From assembly GCA_027682925.1 (NCBI GenBank), contig JAQCYU010000009.1, positions 1 through 64,000 of the forward strand: DNA of 64,000 nucleotides, in the 5' to 3' direction. Position 1 is the stretch's first letter; the number at the start of each line of letters is the position of its first letter. Both the position numbers and the translations under genes were made by a program. Below the pieces are notes generated by a model. That model was not told the DNA's origin and searched no databases. It saw only the letters and a list, made by a program, of their open reading frames with translations. This DNA comes from Coriobacteriaceae bacterium AF45-21. Its GTDB lineage: Bacteria > Actinomycetota > Coriobacteriia > Coriobacteriales > Coriobacteriaceae. Positions 37,584-49,260 of this stretch are shown here, in pieces.

Positions 37584-37946
37584 CTAGAATGTCGCGGACC
37601 ACAGCCCGTGCAGGTTGCAGTAGGCATAGACGGTACCGGTCTTGGAGCCGCCCGCAAAAAACGTCGCGGGTTTCATGCCGGGCTCAAGGTAATGAACCTC
37701 TAAGCGGCCCTCGGCCTCAAGCGCGATCCACTCAATGTAGTGCTCGGGCAGGCTGGGGTGCTCGACCGAGCCAACGCGTGCGCGAATCACGTGACCGTCA
37801 CGCTCGGTCTCGACAACAGGCACGTGCTTCTCGTGCGCCGCGTCCTCAGTGTTTGCAGTCAGTTCCGTGCAACCGGCAGGGGTCGCAACGTCGTCGCCAA
37901 GGGCAGCGATGAGCTTGCCGTCGGGGTCCTTAAAGAATTTCGCCAT
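37584..37946 (-). CDS. desulfoferrodoxin / superoxide reductase family protein
   Basis: A 120-residue non-heme iron protein that reduces superoxide in anaerobes. The iron site is recognisable: EKHVPVVE gives a His, SLPEHYIEWIAL another, and YCNLHGLW supplies the Cys and last His of the neelaredoxin-type centre. The N-terminus (MAKFFKDPDGKLIAAL) lacks the CxxC rubredoxin-like desulforedoxin domain, so this is the one-iron type. The ATG at 37946 follows AAAGGAG; a longer frame has none. It is a monocistronic gene with its own terminator. The His-His-His-His-Cys set is complete apart from possible variation in the first ligand (AAHEKH). Confidence 0.9.
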   Translation of the reverse strand: MAKFFKDPDGKLIAALGDDVATPAGCTELTANTEDAAHEKHVPVVETERDGHVIRARVGSVEHPSLPEHYIEWIALEAEGRLEVHYLEPGMKPATFFAGGSKTGTVYAYCNLHGLWSATF

Positions 37947-38047
37947 GATGTTCTCCTTTGCTGATGTGCCAATGTTCTCGATTCTTCTTATGCCCAAAGG
38001 CAAGCGAACCATCCACGGCATCGCAAATGAACACATAACGAGCGAGG

Positions 38048-41000
38048 TTAGCGCCCGTCGCCGCCGAGCAGCGCCAGAACATCCTCGCGGGTAAACAACG
38101 CCGACGAGATGCCATCGCCGCCGAGCACACTGTTGACCAGATCGCGCTTGGACTCCTGCATCTGCATAATGCGCTCCTCGATCGTGTCCTTGGCGATGAG
38201 CTTGTACACGGTCACGGTATGTTGCTGGCCAATACGATGCGCGCGGTCAGTCGCTTGGTCCTGCGCCGCCACGTTCCACCACGGGTCGTAGTGGATGACC
38301 ACGTCGGCCGCCGTCAGGTTAAGGCCCACGCCGCCCGCCTTGAGCGAGATCAGAAACACCGGCACCTCGCCCGCCTGGAACTGCGCGACCATCTTGGCGC
38401 GGCTCTCTTTAGACGATGCGCCAGTGAGCTTAAGGAAGGCGATATCCTCCTTGGCCAAGCGCTTACCGATGATATCGAGCATGCCCGTAAACTGGCTGAA
38501 CAACAGGATGCGATGACCGCCGTCGAGTGCGCCGTGCACGAGCTCCATGCACGTATCGAGCTTGGCGCTCCCCGCCTTGTAATCCTCGTAGTGTAGACGC
38601 GGGTCGCAGCAGATCTGGCGCAGCTTGGTGAGCTCGGCGAGTACCTTGAGCTTGTCCTTCTTAAACTCCCCGGCCTCGCGGTGCTGCACCTGCTGGGCGA
38701 TGCGGTCCTGATTTGCCAGGTAAAGCTTGCGCTGCTCACCGGCGAGCTGAGCCACGACAGTGTCCTCGATCTTTTCGGGCAGATCGGCCACCACGTCTTC
38801 CTTGACACGGCGCAGCACAAACGGCGACACGAGTGCCTGCAGGCGAGCGGCGCTGTCGCCCTCGGAGTGCTCGACCGGACTTTCGAAGCGCTTTGCAAAC
38901 GATTCACGCGTGCCCAGCAGGCCCGGCATCAAAAAGTCGAAGATGCTCCAGAGCTCGGATAGGCGGTTTTCGATGGGCGTGCCCGTCAGAGCAAAGCGCA
39001 CGCCGGCAGGCAGGCGCTTGGCGGCGCGAGCCACCTGGGTGAGCGGGTTTTTAATGTACTGGGCCTCATCGAGCACCACACGGGCAAAGTTCTGCTCGAC
39101 GTACTCGTCGATATCGCGCCGCATAAGGTCATACGACGTCACGACCACGTTATGCTCAGCCACGCCGGCAATCTGCACGCGGCGCTGCGCCTTGGCGCCC
39201 ACGATTGCGCAAGCATCGAGCGAGGGCGCAAAGCGCTCCAGCTCGGCAGTCCAGTTGTACACGAGCGAGGCCGGGCATACCACGAGCGTGGGCTTGATGT
39301 CCCCCGCCTCCACGCGCGCCAGGACATGCGCGATCATCTGGAGTGTTTTGCCCAGGCCCATGTCGTCGGCCAAGATGCCACCAAGGCCCAGGTGTTCGAG
39401 CGAGCCGAGCCACTGGTATCCGTCGACCTGGTAGCCACGCAGCGTGGCCTTGAGCGAGGCAGGTACCGTAAAGTCCATCTTGCCGAGCGTGTCTAGACGC
39501 TCGACGGTACGGCGAAACGCAGCGTCGCGATCGGCCTCGAGCGCGGGCATGCGCGCGAGCATGCTATCGACGAACAGGGTGCTCGACGCGGGAAGCGACA
39601 CGCCGTCGAGCAGGTCGACGGCATCGACACCCAGGTCCTCGGCGAGGCCAAACGCGGCTCGGGCGCCCTCGTCCAGGCGAATGATGTCGCCGGACGTAAG
39701 GCGCGCAAACGTTTGATGACGCTTGTACGAATCGAGATAGACGGCAAGGTCCGCGGCCGAAAGCCCGCTCGCGCCCAGCTCGACATCGAGCAGATTGCTC
39801 TTGACGGTGGCACGCACCGAGAGTTTGGGCGCAGGGCGCACCGAGATCTGGCGCAGGCGGTCGCTGAGCATAACCTCACCCAACTCGGACAGGGCAGACA
39901 GGCCCTCGGTCAGCAAGCGGAACAGGCTCTCGTCATCGCGTTCCTCAAACGCCAGGCCGCCCTCGTAAAAGTCGAAATACAGGGCCGCCGTGTCCATAAC
40001 GCGAAACTCCGCCACCTCGTCGCGGGGTGGCACGCCAGGGCGTTGCTCTTCGAAGAGACTGCCCGGAGCGCCCAGGCTAAAGAGATCCGCCGACCAATCG
40101 CCGTAGGTAACCGTAATTTTGCAGGTCACGAGCCCATCATCGACGCCGATCGCCATAGCAAAGCTCGGCTCGGGTGCCACGGTATCGAGCGCGGCGGGCG
40201 CGGTGAGGTCGGTGTAGTCGCGCAAAATGGGCAGCGCCATACGACAGAACTCCCCCACCTGGTCGGCAGCGATATGGACCGGCGTGCGACAGGGCAGCAA
40301 ACGCGATAGAAACGGCGCCGCATGCTGGGCAAACGCCACATCGGCGCGGCGCGCACGGCGGGTGTCGACCAGATAGGCAACGTCGCCCGAAGCAAAGCAG
40401 CATGCATCGGCCGGCAGGCGCAGATCGTAGCTGCCACCAGCCGCCGGCGCGATTTTGGCGGCAAGGAGCGGTGGGCGCTTAGACAGAGCCTCGTCCTCCC
40501 CTTCCGGAGGCATCTCAACCGCCACGTCATAGGTGCGATGCGTCGTCGTCCCCCGCGACCAAGCGGGCTCAAAGGAGATGGTCTGGCCGCGCAGCAGGTC
40601 CAGCACATATACGATGCTATGCTCGGACAGCGGCAACTGACGCTCGGCGACAAAACCGCTGCGGGCAAAGTCGTACGACGCCGAACGCGAGCTTGTGATG
40701 TCATCGAGATAGGCAACTGTCGTCACAACAAGGTTGAGCAGCTTTGTCGACACGTCTTCGAAGGCTTCGGGCGTATGGACAAACGTGAGCTTCTTGCCGT
40801 ACGAGAAGGTGCCGCCGCGCACGTAGCATCGGCCATGCCGTCGATATCCTTGACCACGTAGGACACCGAACCGCAGCGAATGCGGAACTCGAGCGCCCAG
40901 CTAAAGCGGTCGGCGAACAGCGGATTGTAGTACGGCACCAACGAGGGCTCCAACGCCGCTTTGGGGGTGTCGGGATCAACGGCACCGGCAAGCTTGCGGC

Positions 41001-41511
41001 GCATGCTCGCCAGCTCGTCCATGCGCGCGTCCGAAAGATCGGCGAGCGCCGCCATAAGGCTCGGGCTCGTGGGGACGGGCGCCGGGAAGGGAAAGTTGGG
41101 GTTGACGGCCGGCGCTTTGGGCGCGGTACGCGCGGGCTGTTTCGGCTGCGCCGTAAACGTGCGGACCGGCGTGCGCAAACCTTCGACGGGCTCGGCGCCG
41201 CTGGCATCCAAATACGCCAGAGCCGTGGCAATAGCGTGCTTGCACATACCGGGGTAACGATAGGCGGCGGGGCAATCGCAGTCGTAGTCAATCACCTCGT
41301 GCTCGTCCATGTCGAGCGCCACGTGCGTCTTGTACAGGTCGCCGCGCGAACCGCGCACCGAGCCCTCAACCGTCACGTTTTTGGAGAAGCGCGAGCCGCT
41401 GTCCTCGATCGACAGCACGGCGCCGTTGAGCATGAGCGAACGCCCCTTCATAAAGGTGCCACTCAACGCCGCCTCTTTCCGAAGCGCCTGCACAAACGTC
41501 CCCTGTGCCAT
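38048..41511 (-). pseudogene. SNF2-family DEAD/H helicase with SWIM zinc finger, frameshifted
   Basis: A bacterial SNF2/RapA-like ATPase of about 1154 residues when restored. The N-terminal part carries a SWIM zinc finger (DCDCPAAYRYPGMCKHAIA). The motor has GGILADDMGLGKTLQMIA (Walker A), VVLDEAQYIKN (DEAQ box), LTGTPIENRLSELW, and in the second lobe LFSQFTGMLDII, SLKAGGVGLNLTAADVVIHY and DRAHRIGQ. The start ATG at 41511 has GGAGGAAG upstream. The frame breaks near 40825-40827: DIDGMADA is followed in the other frame by YVRGGTFSYGKKL; one added base (gctac to gcctac) joins them. Such proteins remodel protein-DNA or RNA polymerase complexes; no partner is seen. The fault probably lies in the sequence, not the gene. 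Confidence 0.88.
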
Positions 41512-41534
41512 CACTTCCTCCAATCTCGCACGCC

Positions 41535-41647
41535 AAATGATTTTTCTGGGACGGGGATGAAAAAATCATTCCCGTCCCAGAAAGACTGGTCTACCGCTAC
41601 ACGTCACCCAAAATGATTCTTAAATCCCCGTCCCAGAAAAATCATTT
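41535..41647. repeat. inverted-repeat cluster with GGGACGGGG loop
   Basis: A perfect 24-bp inverted repeat (41535-41558 with 41624-41647) contains GGGACGGGG on one strand. An internal palindrome (CTGGGACGGG, 41546-41555, with CCCGTCCCAG, 41571-41580) and a third arm at 41610-41620 allow other folds. It reaches the dnaE stop codon and fills the gap to the SNF2 gene. Confidence 0.8.
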
Positions 41648-44600
41648 TAGATAACCGTCACTCTGCCCTGGTTGCCGACGATGGCCTTGGCCTCGGCCAG
41701 CAGCGGAATCGAGCGCGCGTTGACCTTGGCCGGCACCTCGGCACGTAGCACGCGCCCGTCCACCTGCTCGATAAAGATCTCCACGCGGTCGCCGCCCGGG
41801 TTGGCGGTAAGCACCGTGGCAAGACGCGCCATATTGCCCTGGCTAAAGCGGCTGTTGGGCACCATGACCTCAAACACCTTGGGCTTGTTGTTCTCCTCGT
41901 TGAGCTCGAGCGGCACGATCTCCTGCGCGATGATCTGGTCGCCGCGGTCCGAGCGCTCGAGCTTGCCCTTAATGCGCACAAACGCGTCGGACAGCTGCGC
42001 GCCGGTCTCGGGATCGACCTCGCCGTACAGGTACCCCTCGGCCTCCTTGTAGGTCTTGGGGAACACCACGACCGTGGCCTCGCCCTCCATGTCCTCGAGC
42101 TGCACGATGCCCATGGGGTCGCCGTTTTTGGTCACGCGCTTGGACACGCTCGAGACCATGCCGGCCCACCACAGCGCCTTGCCCTCGGGAATCTCCTGGT
42201 TGATGGTGCCGCCCGTGGGGTTCTGCACTTCGTAGCCGGTATCGATCTGCGAGAACGAGAAGTCGCGCGCCTTGGCTAGCGCATACTCAAACGGGCGCAG
42301 CGGGTGGTCCGAGACATAGATGCCCAGAACCTCCTTCTCCTGGCTCAGCTTAAGGTGGCGATCCCATTCCTGGCCATCCGGATCGGGCACGCTCACCTCA
42401 AAGCCCGAGCCCTCAACGTCGCCAAACATGTCGAAGAACGACGTCTGGCCGCTCGCACGATCCTTCTGGCGCTTTACAGCGGCATCGATGATGTTCTCGG
42501 GGTTGTTCTTGTCCACAAAGTGCATCATCTGGCGACGTGGATACCCCGTGGAGTCGAAGGCGCCTGCTTTGATCAGCGATTCGATCACACGGCGGTTTGC
42601 CTGGCTCGAGTCCACGCGCTCGACAAAGTCGTGCAGCGTCTTAAACGGGCCGCCCGCCTCGCGCTCGGCGATAATCGTCTGCGCCACGCCGGTGCCCACG
42701 CCGCGAATGCCGGCCAGACCAAAACGCACGCCCTCCTTGGTAGCCGTGAACTCGGTACCAGACTCGTTGACATCTGGCGAAAGCACGGGGATGCCGTCGT
42801 GACGGCATGCCGAGACGTAGTGCACGATCTTGTCGGTCTTGCCCGTATAGGACGTCAGAACGGCCGCCATGTACTCGTGCGGATAGTGTGCCTTCAGCCA
42901 CGCCGTCTGCATAACCAGGATGGCGTAGCCGGCGGAGTGCGACTTGTTGAAGGCGTAAGATGCGAACTCGAGAACATCGTCCCAAATCTTCTGGGCGACC
43001 TCGCGCGTGTAGTTGTTCTTGATAGCGCCGTTCATCCAGTGGTCGTAGGTGGTCTCGTCCGAGCCATCCTCCCAGTGCAGCACCGTCGACGTGAGCAGCT
43101 TAATCTTTTTCTTAGCCACGGGCTTACGGATACGCGAGTCCGATTCGCCCTTGGAGAAGCCGCACATCTCGACGGAGATGAGCATAACCTGTTCCTGGTA
43201 GACCATGGTGCCGTAGGTTTCGCCCAGGATGTCGTCCAGGCGGTCGTCGTAGGAGACGGCCGGCTCCTTGCCGTTCATACGGTTGATGTAGGACGAAACC
43301 ATGCCGGCGCCCAGCGGGCCCGGGCGGTACAGGGCGATCAATGCCACGACATGCTTGTACTCGGTGGGCTTCATGTTCTTGATCGTGGCTGTCATGCCGG
43401 CGGACTCGACCTGGAAGACGCCGGCAGTGTGGCCGGAACCCATGAGCTTAAAGATCTCGGGGTCGTCAAAGGGGATCTCTTCCTCTTTGATGTCGATGCC
43501 GAAGTTCTTTTTGATGTTTGCCTTGGCCTTGGAGATAACCGTCAGCGTACGCAGGCCCAGGAAGTCCATCTTGAGCAGGCCCATGTCGGCAACGGTATGG
43601 CCCTCGTACTGGGTAATCTCGACGCCACCCTTGGTGTCGAGCTTGGTGGGCACGTGCTCGTTGACGGGGTCGCGGCAGATCAGAACGGCGCACGCGTGCA
43701 CACCCTCGCCACGGGTGAGACCCTCGATCGAGAGCGCCGTGTCGATGATGCGGCGGGCGTCGTCGTCCTTTTTATAGGCCTCGGCAAAGTCGGGGTTAAA
43801 CAGATCCTCTTTGCCGGGTTGTTTTTCGAGTACCTGCTTGAGCTTGACCTTGGGGTCGCTCGAGACCATCTTGGACAGGCGCTGACCCATGTAGACCGGG
43901 TAGTCCAGGACGCGCGCGGCGTCGTTGATGGCCTGTTTGGCCTTGATGGTCGAGTAGGTGATGACGTGGGTGACCTTCTCGGGGCCGTAGAGCTGGCGAA
44001 CGTGCTCCACGACCTCGAGGCGCCGCTCATCGTCGAAGTCCATATCGATATCGGGCATCTCGGTACGCTGCGGGGACAGGAACCTCTCGAACATCAGGCC
44101 GTTCTCGAGCGGGTCGAACGCGGTGATGTTCATGGCGTAGGCGACGATAGCGCCGGCGGCCGAGCCACGGCCGGGGCCGACGCCGATGCCGTTGTCCTTG
44201 GCCCATTGCACGTACTCGGCGACGATGAGGAAGTAGGCGGCAAAGCCCTTGTCGCAGATGACCTTGTATTCGTACTCAAAGCGCTCTTTGATGTTGACGC
44301 CGCCGATCTCGCGCGTGGCCCAGTCGTCACCGTAGTGCTGGCGCAGGCCCTTCTCGCACTCGCGGCGGAACTGGCTCTCGTGCGTCTCGCCGGGATCGAG
44401 CAGCGGGAAACGCGGCAGGATGATGGAGTCCCAGTCCAGCTCAACGTAGCACTTGTCGGCGATCTCGAGCGTGTTGTCGCAGGCCTCGGGGCAATACGGG
44501 AACATCGCCCGCATCTCCTCCTCGGTCTTCATATAAAACTCCGAGCCGGTCATGCGCATGCGGTTGGGGTCGTCGACCTTGGCGTTCATGCCAATGCACA

Positions 44601-45450
44601 TGATGACGTCCTGCACCGGCGCATCCTCGCGGCGCAGGTAGTGGAAGTCGTTGGTGGCAATGACCTTGACGCCCACCTGCTTGGCGATATCGATGAGCGT
44701 GCGGTCCATCTGCTCGTCGGTCAGGCCGTTGTCGGTGGTGATGCCGTGTTCCTGGATCTCGATGTAGAAGTCGCCAGGTTCGAAGGTGTCGCGGAAGGTC
44801 TCGGCCCACTTGATGGCGCCCTCCATGTCACCGCGGTCGATGTATTTGGGAATGATGCCCGCGATGCAGGCGCTCGTGCAGATCATGCCCTTGGCATGGC
44901 GGCGCAGGTTGTCGAGCGTCACACGCGGCTTGTAGTAAAAGCCCTGCACGGCGGCCTCGGAGACCGTCTGCATCAGGTTGACGTAGCCCTCCTGGTCCTT
45001 GGCCAGAAGGATCATGTGGTAGAGCTCGGGCTTATGGTCGCGGGCGAGCGTCTCGTCCGGCGTAAAGTAGACCTCGCAGCCAAAGATGGGCTTGATGACC
45101 AGCGGCGGCTTGAGCTCGTCGATATTGCCTTTCTCGTCCCACATGGCCATGTCCTTCACATACTGGGCATGCTCGCGCGGGTTTGCCTCGGGATCGGGCT
45201 CCACCAACTCGTCGCGGCGGTCCTTTTCCAAGAAGGCCTTGTCGTGACTCCAAGTTTTGTACTCGGGTGTGTTGTGGTTGACGGCGTCGCAGGCCAGCGC
45301 CAGGTCGGGTACGCCATACATGTAGCCGTGGTCGGTAATGGCGACGGCGGGCATGCCCAGCTCTACGGCGCGGTTGACCATATCCTGGATACGGGTTGCG
45401 CCGTCGAGCATGGAGAAGACGGTGTGGTTGTGCAGATGGACGAATGCCAT
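41647..45450 (-). CDS. dnaE: DNA polymerase III subunit alpha
   Basis: Replicative polymerase catalytic subunit, 1267 residues, intact. The PHP domain opens with FVHLHNHTVFSMLDGATRI; an acidic insert follows in the early PHP region (VEPDPEANPREHAQ). The polymerase core holds GPGRGSAAGAIVAYAM and the catalytic acids in MPDIDMDFDDERR, then LRTLTVISKAKANIKK; the C-terminal OB-like part ends QGRVTVI. The start ATG at 45450 has no strong ribosome site. It is a DnaE1-type enzyme, longer than the average by the insert. Upstream on the same strand are addA and addB, separated by a long hairpin, so co-transcription is uncertain. Confidence 0.97.
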   Translation of the reverse strand: MAFVHLHNHTVFSMLDGATRIQDMVNRAVELGMPAVAITDHGYMYGVPDLALACDAVNHNTPEYKTWSHDKAFLEKDRRDELVEPDPEANPREHAQYVKDMAMWDEKGNIDELKPPLVIKPIFGCEVYFTPDETLARDHKPELYHMILLAKDQEGYVNLMQTVSEAAVQGFYYKPRVTLDNLRRHAKGMICTSACIAGIIPKYIDRGDMEGAIKWAETFRDTFEPGDFYIEIQEHGITTDNGLTDEQMDRTLIDIAKQVGVKVIATNDFHYLRREDAPVQDVIMCIGMNAKVDDPNRMRMTGSEFYMKTEEEMRAMFPYCPEACDNTLEIADKCYVELDWDSIILPRFPLLDPGETHESQFRRECEKGLRQHYGDDWATREIGGVNIKERFEYEYKVICDKGFAAYFLIVAEYVQWAKDNGIGVGPGRGSAAGAIVAYAMNITAFDPLENGLMFERFLSPQRTEMPDIDMDFDDERRLEVVEHVRQLYGPEKVTHVITYSTIKAKQAINDAARVLDYPVYMGQRLSKMVSSDPKVKLKQVLEKQPGKEDLFNPDFAEAYKKDDDARRIIDTALSIEGLTRGEGVHACAVLICRDPVNEHVPTKLDTKGGVEITQYEGHTVADMGLLKMDFLGLRTLTVISKAKANIKKNFGIDIKEEEIPFDDPEIFKLMGSGHTAGVFQVESAGMTATIKNMKPTEYKHVVALIALYRPGPLGAGMVSSYINRMNGKEPAVSYDDRLDDILGETYGTMVYQEQVMLISVEMCGFSKGESDSRIRKPVAKKKIKLLTSTVLHWEDGSDETTYDHWMNGAIKNNYTREVAQKIWDDVLEFASYAFNKSHSAGYAILVMQTAWLKAHYPHEYMAAVLTSYTGKTDKIVHYVSACRHDGIPVLSPDVNESGTEFTATKEGVRFGLAGIRGVGTGVAQTIIAEREAGGPFKTLHDFVERVDSSQANRRVIESLIKAGAFDSTGYPRRQMMHFVDKNNPENIIDAAVKRQKDRASGQTSFFDMFGDVEGSGFEVSVPDPDGQEWDRHLKLSQEKEVLGIYVSDHPLRPFEYALAKARDFSFSQIDTGYEVQNPTGGTINQEIPEGKALWWAGMVSSVSKRVTKNGDPMGIVQLEDMEGEATVVVFPKTYKEAEGYLYGEVDPETGAQLSDAFVRIKGKLERSDRGDQIIAQEIVPLELNEENNKPKVFEVMVPNSRFSQGNMARLATVLTANPGGDRVEIFIEQVDGRVLRAEVPAKVNARSIPLLAEAKAIVGNQGRVTVI

Positions 45451-45550
45451 GTGATGAGCTCCGATGCGGGTTCGTGTTCTGACTGAACGATTTTACCGCA
45501 CGGCGCGGACGGCACCCGAACCTAGCCAAACCAACACGGCTCCTATTGAG

Positions 45551-45613
45551 TTGCGGTGAAATGCGGACTGTTTGGCGGCTTTTTTGGCCAAAACAGTCCG
45601 TATTCCACCGCAA
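45551..45613. repeat. long imperfect hairpin between addA and dnaE
   Basis: Arms 45551-45576 (TTGCGGTGAAATGCGGACTG..) and 45588-45613 pair with two mismatches. The loop has six T. It lies 13 bases past the addA stop. It may end addA transcription, but there is no T run after the stem. Confidence 0.7.
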
Positions 45614-45625
45614 GTTATCTGAGGG

Positions 45626-48600
45626 CTAGAGATTGTAGGTGACTACTTGAGGTTCGGCGGGTTCGACGAAGATGGCTGGATTCGCCTGCTCCACGCGGAC
45701 GAACTTGACGGTCACAGCCTCAAAGCCCGCCTTGTGCAGAACGTCGGCGTAAACGCGCGCCTGCAGGGCGTGCTTCTCCTGCAGCTGTTCCGGCGTCTCG
45801 TCCGGTGTGCCGCCCGTCTTGTAGTCGATGACCAGCGCGCGTGACGAATCCACCGGGTTCGTCGCCAAAGCATCGATGACACCCTCGGCATAGGCACCGT
45901 AGCGAGCGATGTCCTCGTCCTCGCAGCCCAGCGAAAAGAACGGCACCTCGGCGCGAACGCACGGCCACGCGAGCAGGTCGGCACGAACAGCCGACTTGAG
46001 CCAGCGGTCCAGGGCAACGTCGAAGCGTTCGCGCTGCTCCGGCGTCAGGCACCACAGGCGCGCCAGCGCATCGGCACGCTCAGCGGGCAGCTCATCGGCA
46101 CCCATCTCGATGAGCCACTGGCAGGCAGCGTGGAAGGCCGAGCCCAGCGCCATGGGTTTGCCGACGGGCTCAACGGCGGCCACGTCTGCATCCGTCATCT
46201 CGGAACCATCCGACTCCACATCATCGCCAGCCTCGTCCATGGGCACGCGTGCCTCGGCGGCACGGTCCTCGGCCTCGGTATGCAGCGCCGCGGCAATTGA
46301 CGAGTAGCTGTACGAATCGCGCGCCGGATACGGGCAGATGCCCATGCGCACGCCCACCGCCTGGGGATACACAAGCTCAAACGAATCGGGCTCGGGGTCG
46401 GCAGGACCGGGAACGGCGGCGCGGGCATCTGCACCGGCACCCTCCGCCTCCGCATCGCCGCGGACAAGCCTGCCCTCGGCATCCAGCGAAGCGTTGGCCT
46501 CAAACGCCTGCTCGCCAAAGGAAAAGTCCGCGAGCGAAATGAGCTCGTAGTCGCCCGGCTGGGAGTTGTCGAACACCAGGCGGTCGGCATCGAGCTGCGG
46601 CATGTCCAGAGCGTCGGTCGGCAAAATACGGCGCAGCACGTCGTAGGTCAGATCGGTCTCGGCATCGAAGGTCGGCGCCGTCGCCTTGCCGCGGCTCACG
46701 CCGGCATCCATCGCCAGAATGACCAGCTCTCGCGCACGCGTCATGGCGACATAGAGCAGACGAGCCCGCTCCTCGAGCGAAAGCTGCAGGTCGTCGTTGC
46801 GCAGGCGAACGAATGCCTCGGCGGGAGAACCCGTCGCGCAGACGTCCTCCATGAGCTCCGGCGGCAGCCACAACGACGTGCCCTTGCCCTTAAACGCATG
46901 CTCAAACTGCTTTTTGACGTCATCGCCCTTCACGAGGTTCCGTCGGCAAGCTTAACGCCATCAAAACGAGCCGGCAGCGCCACGACTTGCGCCCCACCGT
47001 CGACGCGGCCCATCTGTGCCGCACCGGACGATTTGCGCACGCCAAAACACTCGGCAACCGCTACGACCGGATACTCCAGACCCTTGGACGCATGCACGGT
47101 CATAATGCGCACCGCGCCGTCACCCTCCTCGTTGAGGGCGCCCGGGGCCTCCTTGCCCGCCAAGAAGCGGTCGAAGGCTAGCGCAATGGAGCGCGGAGAA
47201 TTGCCGAGCTCGACCTCTGCCTCGGCCACGGCATCGAGCGCCTTGAGTGCGTTGGCGGCAATGGCCTTGCCCTCGGGGCCGCGCTGTGCCAGACGCACAA
47301 ACCAGCCGGAAGCATTGACCACGTCGCGCGCGATGGCGGCGAACGAATCGCGGCCCACGCGACGAAGCGCATACCGCAGCACCTCGCGGGCGCGCGTCAC
47401 GAGCGGCAAGTCTTGCAAACCCGGCACGTCGAAATCACTCATGATGCCCGCGTCGATATTCCGGCGCGAGGTCTCCCCCGTCTCGCTATCGAGCTTGGTC
47501 GCCAGCGCCAGGAACTCCTGGGCGCCGAGCGCAAACATCGGCGAGGCGAGCAACGGCATAAGGCCCTGCGCCGTATCGGCCGGGTTGGCAAGCGCGCACA
47601 CCAGGGCGCGCACCGTCTGCACCTCGGCTGCCTGGGCAAAGACCGAGCCGCCCGCGATAACGCAGTCGAGCCCCTGATCGCGGAAAGCCTGGGCATAAAC
47701 GTCGGCATTGGTCATGCGCCCCAGCAGCAGCACCATACTGCCCTGGGGCTGGCCCGCTTTAACGAGCGCTTGGAACCGCTCCGCAATCGCACGAGCTTTC
47801 GCCTGCGTTCGCTCCTGGGTGCTGCCGCCGGCAACGAGCAGCGCCTGGCGGCGCGAAGCCTTTGCCTTGAGCTTGTCCTCGCGATCGTCACTCGGCTCAA
47901 GATCCAAGAACCCCTGCATCAAACCACCGGTATCGCCGTCAAAGACGCGTGCCACATAGCGCAGCACCTCGTCGTGGCTGCGGAAGTTGCGCACGAGTTT
48001 GACGAGCTCGCCGGCAGGGGCGTCGGATGCGACGGAGGTCTCGGGCGCAGCAGAGGAGCCCACCTTGCGCTCCTGGCGACGGAACACCTCGACCTCTGCC
48101 CCACGGAAGCGATAGATGGACTGCTGTGCATCGCCTACGGTGCACAGCGCGCGCTCCCCCGCACCCGTCAGATAGCGAATCAAATCGACCTGCATCTGGT
48201 CGGTATCCTGAAACTCATCGATCATGACCATCTTAAAGCGGCCTTCATAGGCCGCTCGAATAGCCGGGTAGTCGCGCAGTGCCTCATACGCCATGCGGAG
48301 CAAGTCGTTGTTGTCGAGCGCGGACTGGTCGGCCTTGAGCGCACGGTACTCCGCCTCCACAGAACGGGCCAAGCCCACCAGCGCATCGAGCGCGGGGCCA
48401 CCGCAGGCCAGCACGATATTGATAAATGCATCGGCGGCCTCGGCCTTGAGTAGCTCCACCTGCTCCTTAGGAAACGCCTTGCTCGCCCGAGGCATGCCGC
48501 ACGACATCATGAGTCGCGCCGCATCGGTCATGGTCTTGCCGCTCGCCTCGAACGCGTCGATGGCATCGAGCGCCGTCTGCGCCTTCTCGGTCGCGGCCTT

Positions 48601-49257
48601 GCTTGCGCCCAACGCCGCACGATAGGCATCGGCGAGTGCCGAGGTATCGGCCTGACCGCGCGCCACGCGCACGTCGTCCATACCGCCCGGCAACTGGCTC
48701 GACAGTTCCAGCAGCTCGCGCACCAGACCCTTGATGGTCGTACCGCCGCCAAAGGAACCGCCCTCGCCCGCCATGGGATACCAGGCGTAGAGGGCCTTAA
48801 GCGATGCCGCGAGCTCGGGGGCGGCATCGGGTGCCGTCGCGCGACCCAGCACATGCTCAACAGCCTGGTCCATGAGCTCGTCGGTATCGGTGAGCACCGT
48901 GAACTCGGGGTCGATGCCCAGCTCCAGCGCGTGCGCGCGCAGGATACGCGAGCACATGCCGTGGATGGTCGAGATCCAAGCGTCGTCGACCGTCAGGGCC
49001 TCCTCGTCCATCCCCTCATCGATAAGCGCACGGCGTACGCGGTCGCGAATCTCGGCCGCGGCATCTTTGGTAAAGGTAATGGCGAGCACCTGGTCCAAAT
49101 GCTCAACGAACGGACCGGATTCGGGCGAGAGCGCGTAGACGATACGGCGCGTGAGGGTAAAGGTCTTGCCCGAACCGGCGCCCGCCGAGACAAACAGCGG
49201 ACGGTCGAGCGTTTTGACAATCTGCAGCTGCTGCGGCATCAAGGTCGAAAGATCCAT
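45626..49257 (-). pseudogene. addA: AddA-like UvrD helicase-nuclease, frameshifted
   Basis: Restored length about 1210 residues, as in AddA. The N-terminal motor has SAGAGSGKTFTLTRR (Walker A), DQVLAITFTKDAAAEIRDRV, MIDEFQDTDQMQ (Walker B), GDAQQSIYRFRGA and MTVHASKGLEYPVV (motif V). After the break come ARLLYVAMTRARE (motif VI) and, at the end, VIDYKTGGTPDE with the nuclease Asp and Lys of a PD-(D/E)XK domain. A split between motifs V and VI would break the motor core, so it must be an artefact or a disabling mutation. The break is at 46933: tcgtg, with tcggtg giving ..ADGTSVKGDDVKKQF. It forms the double-strand break repair pair with the upstream addB-like gene (3-base gap). Confidence 0.87.
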
Positions 49258-49260
49258 GGT

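Noticed and set aside
42304..45486. 1060-residue open frame antisense to dnaE
   Set aside because: It mirrors dnaE codons in a GC-rich gene, has no family character and no ribosome site. The dnaE frame is complete and recognisable.
46930..46936. AddA as two natural polypeptides overlapping by GTGA
   Set aside because: The split falls between helicase motifs V and VI of one fold; a one-base correction gives a normal AddA.
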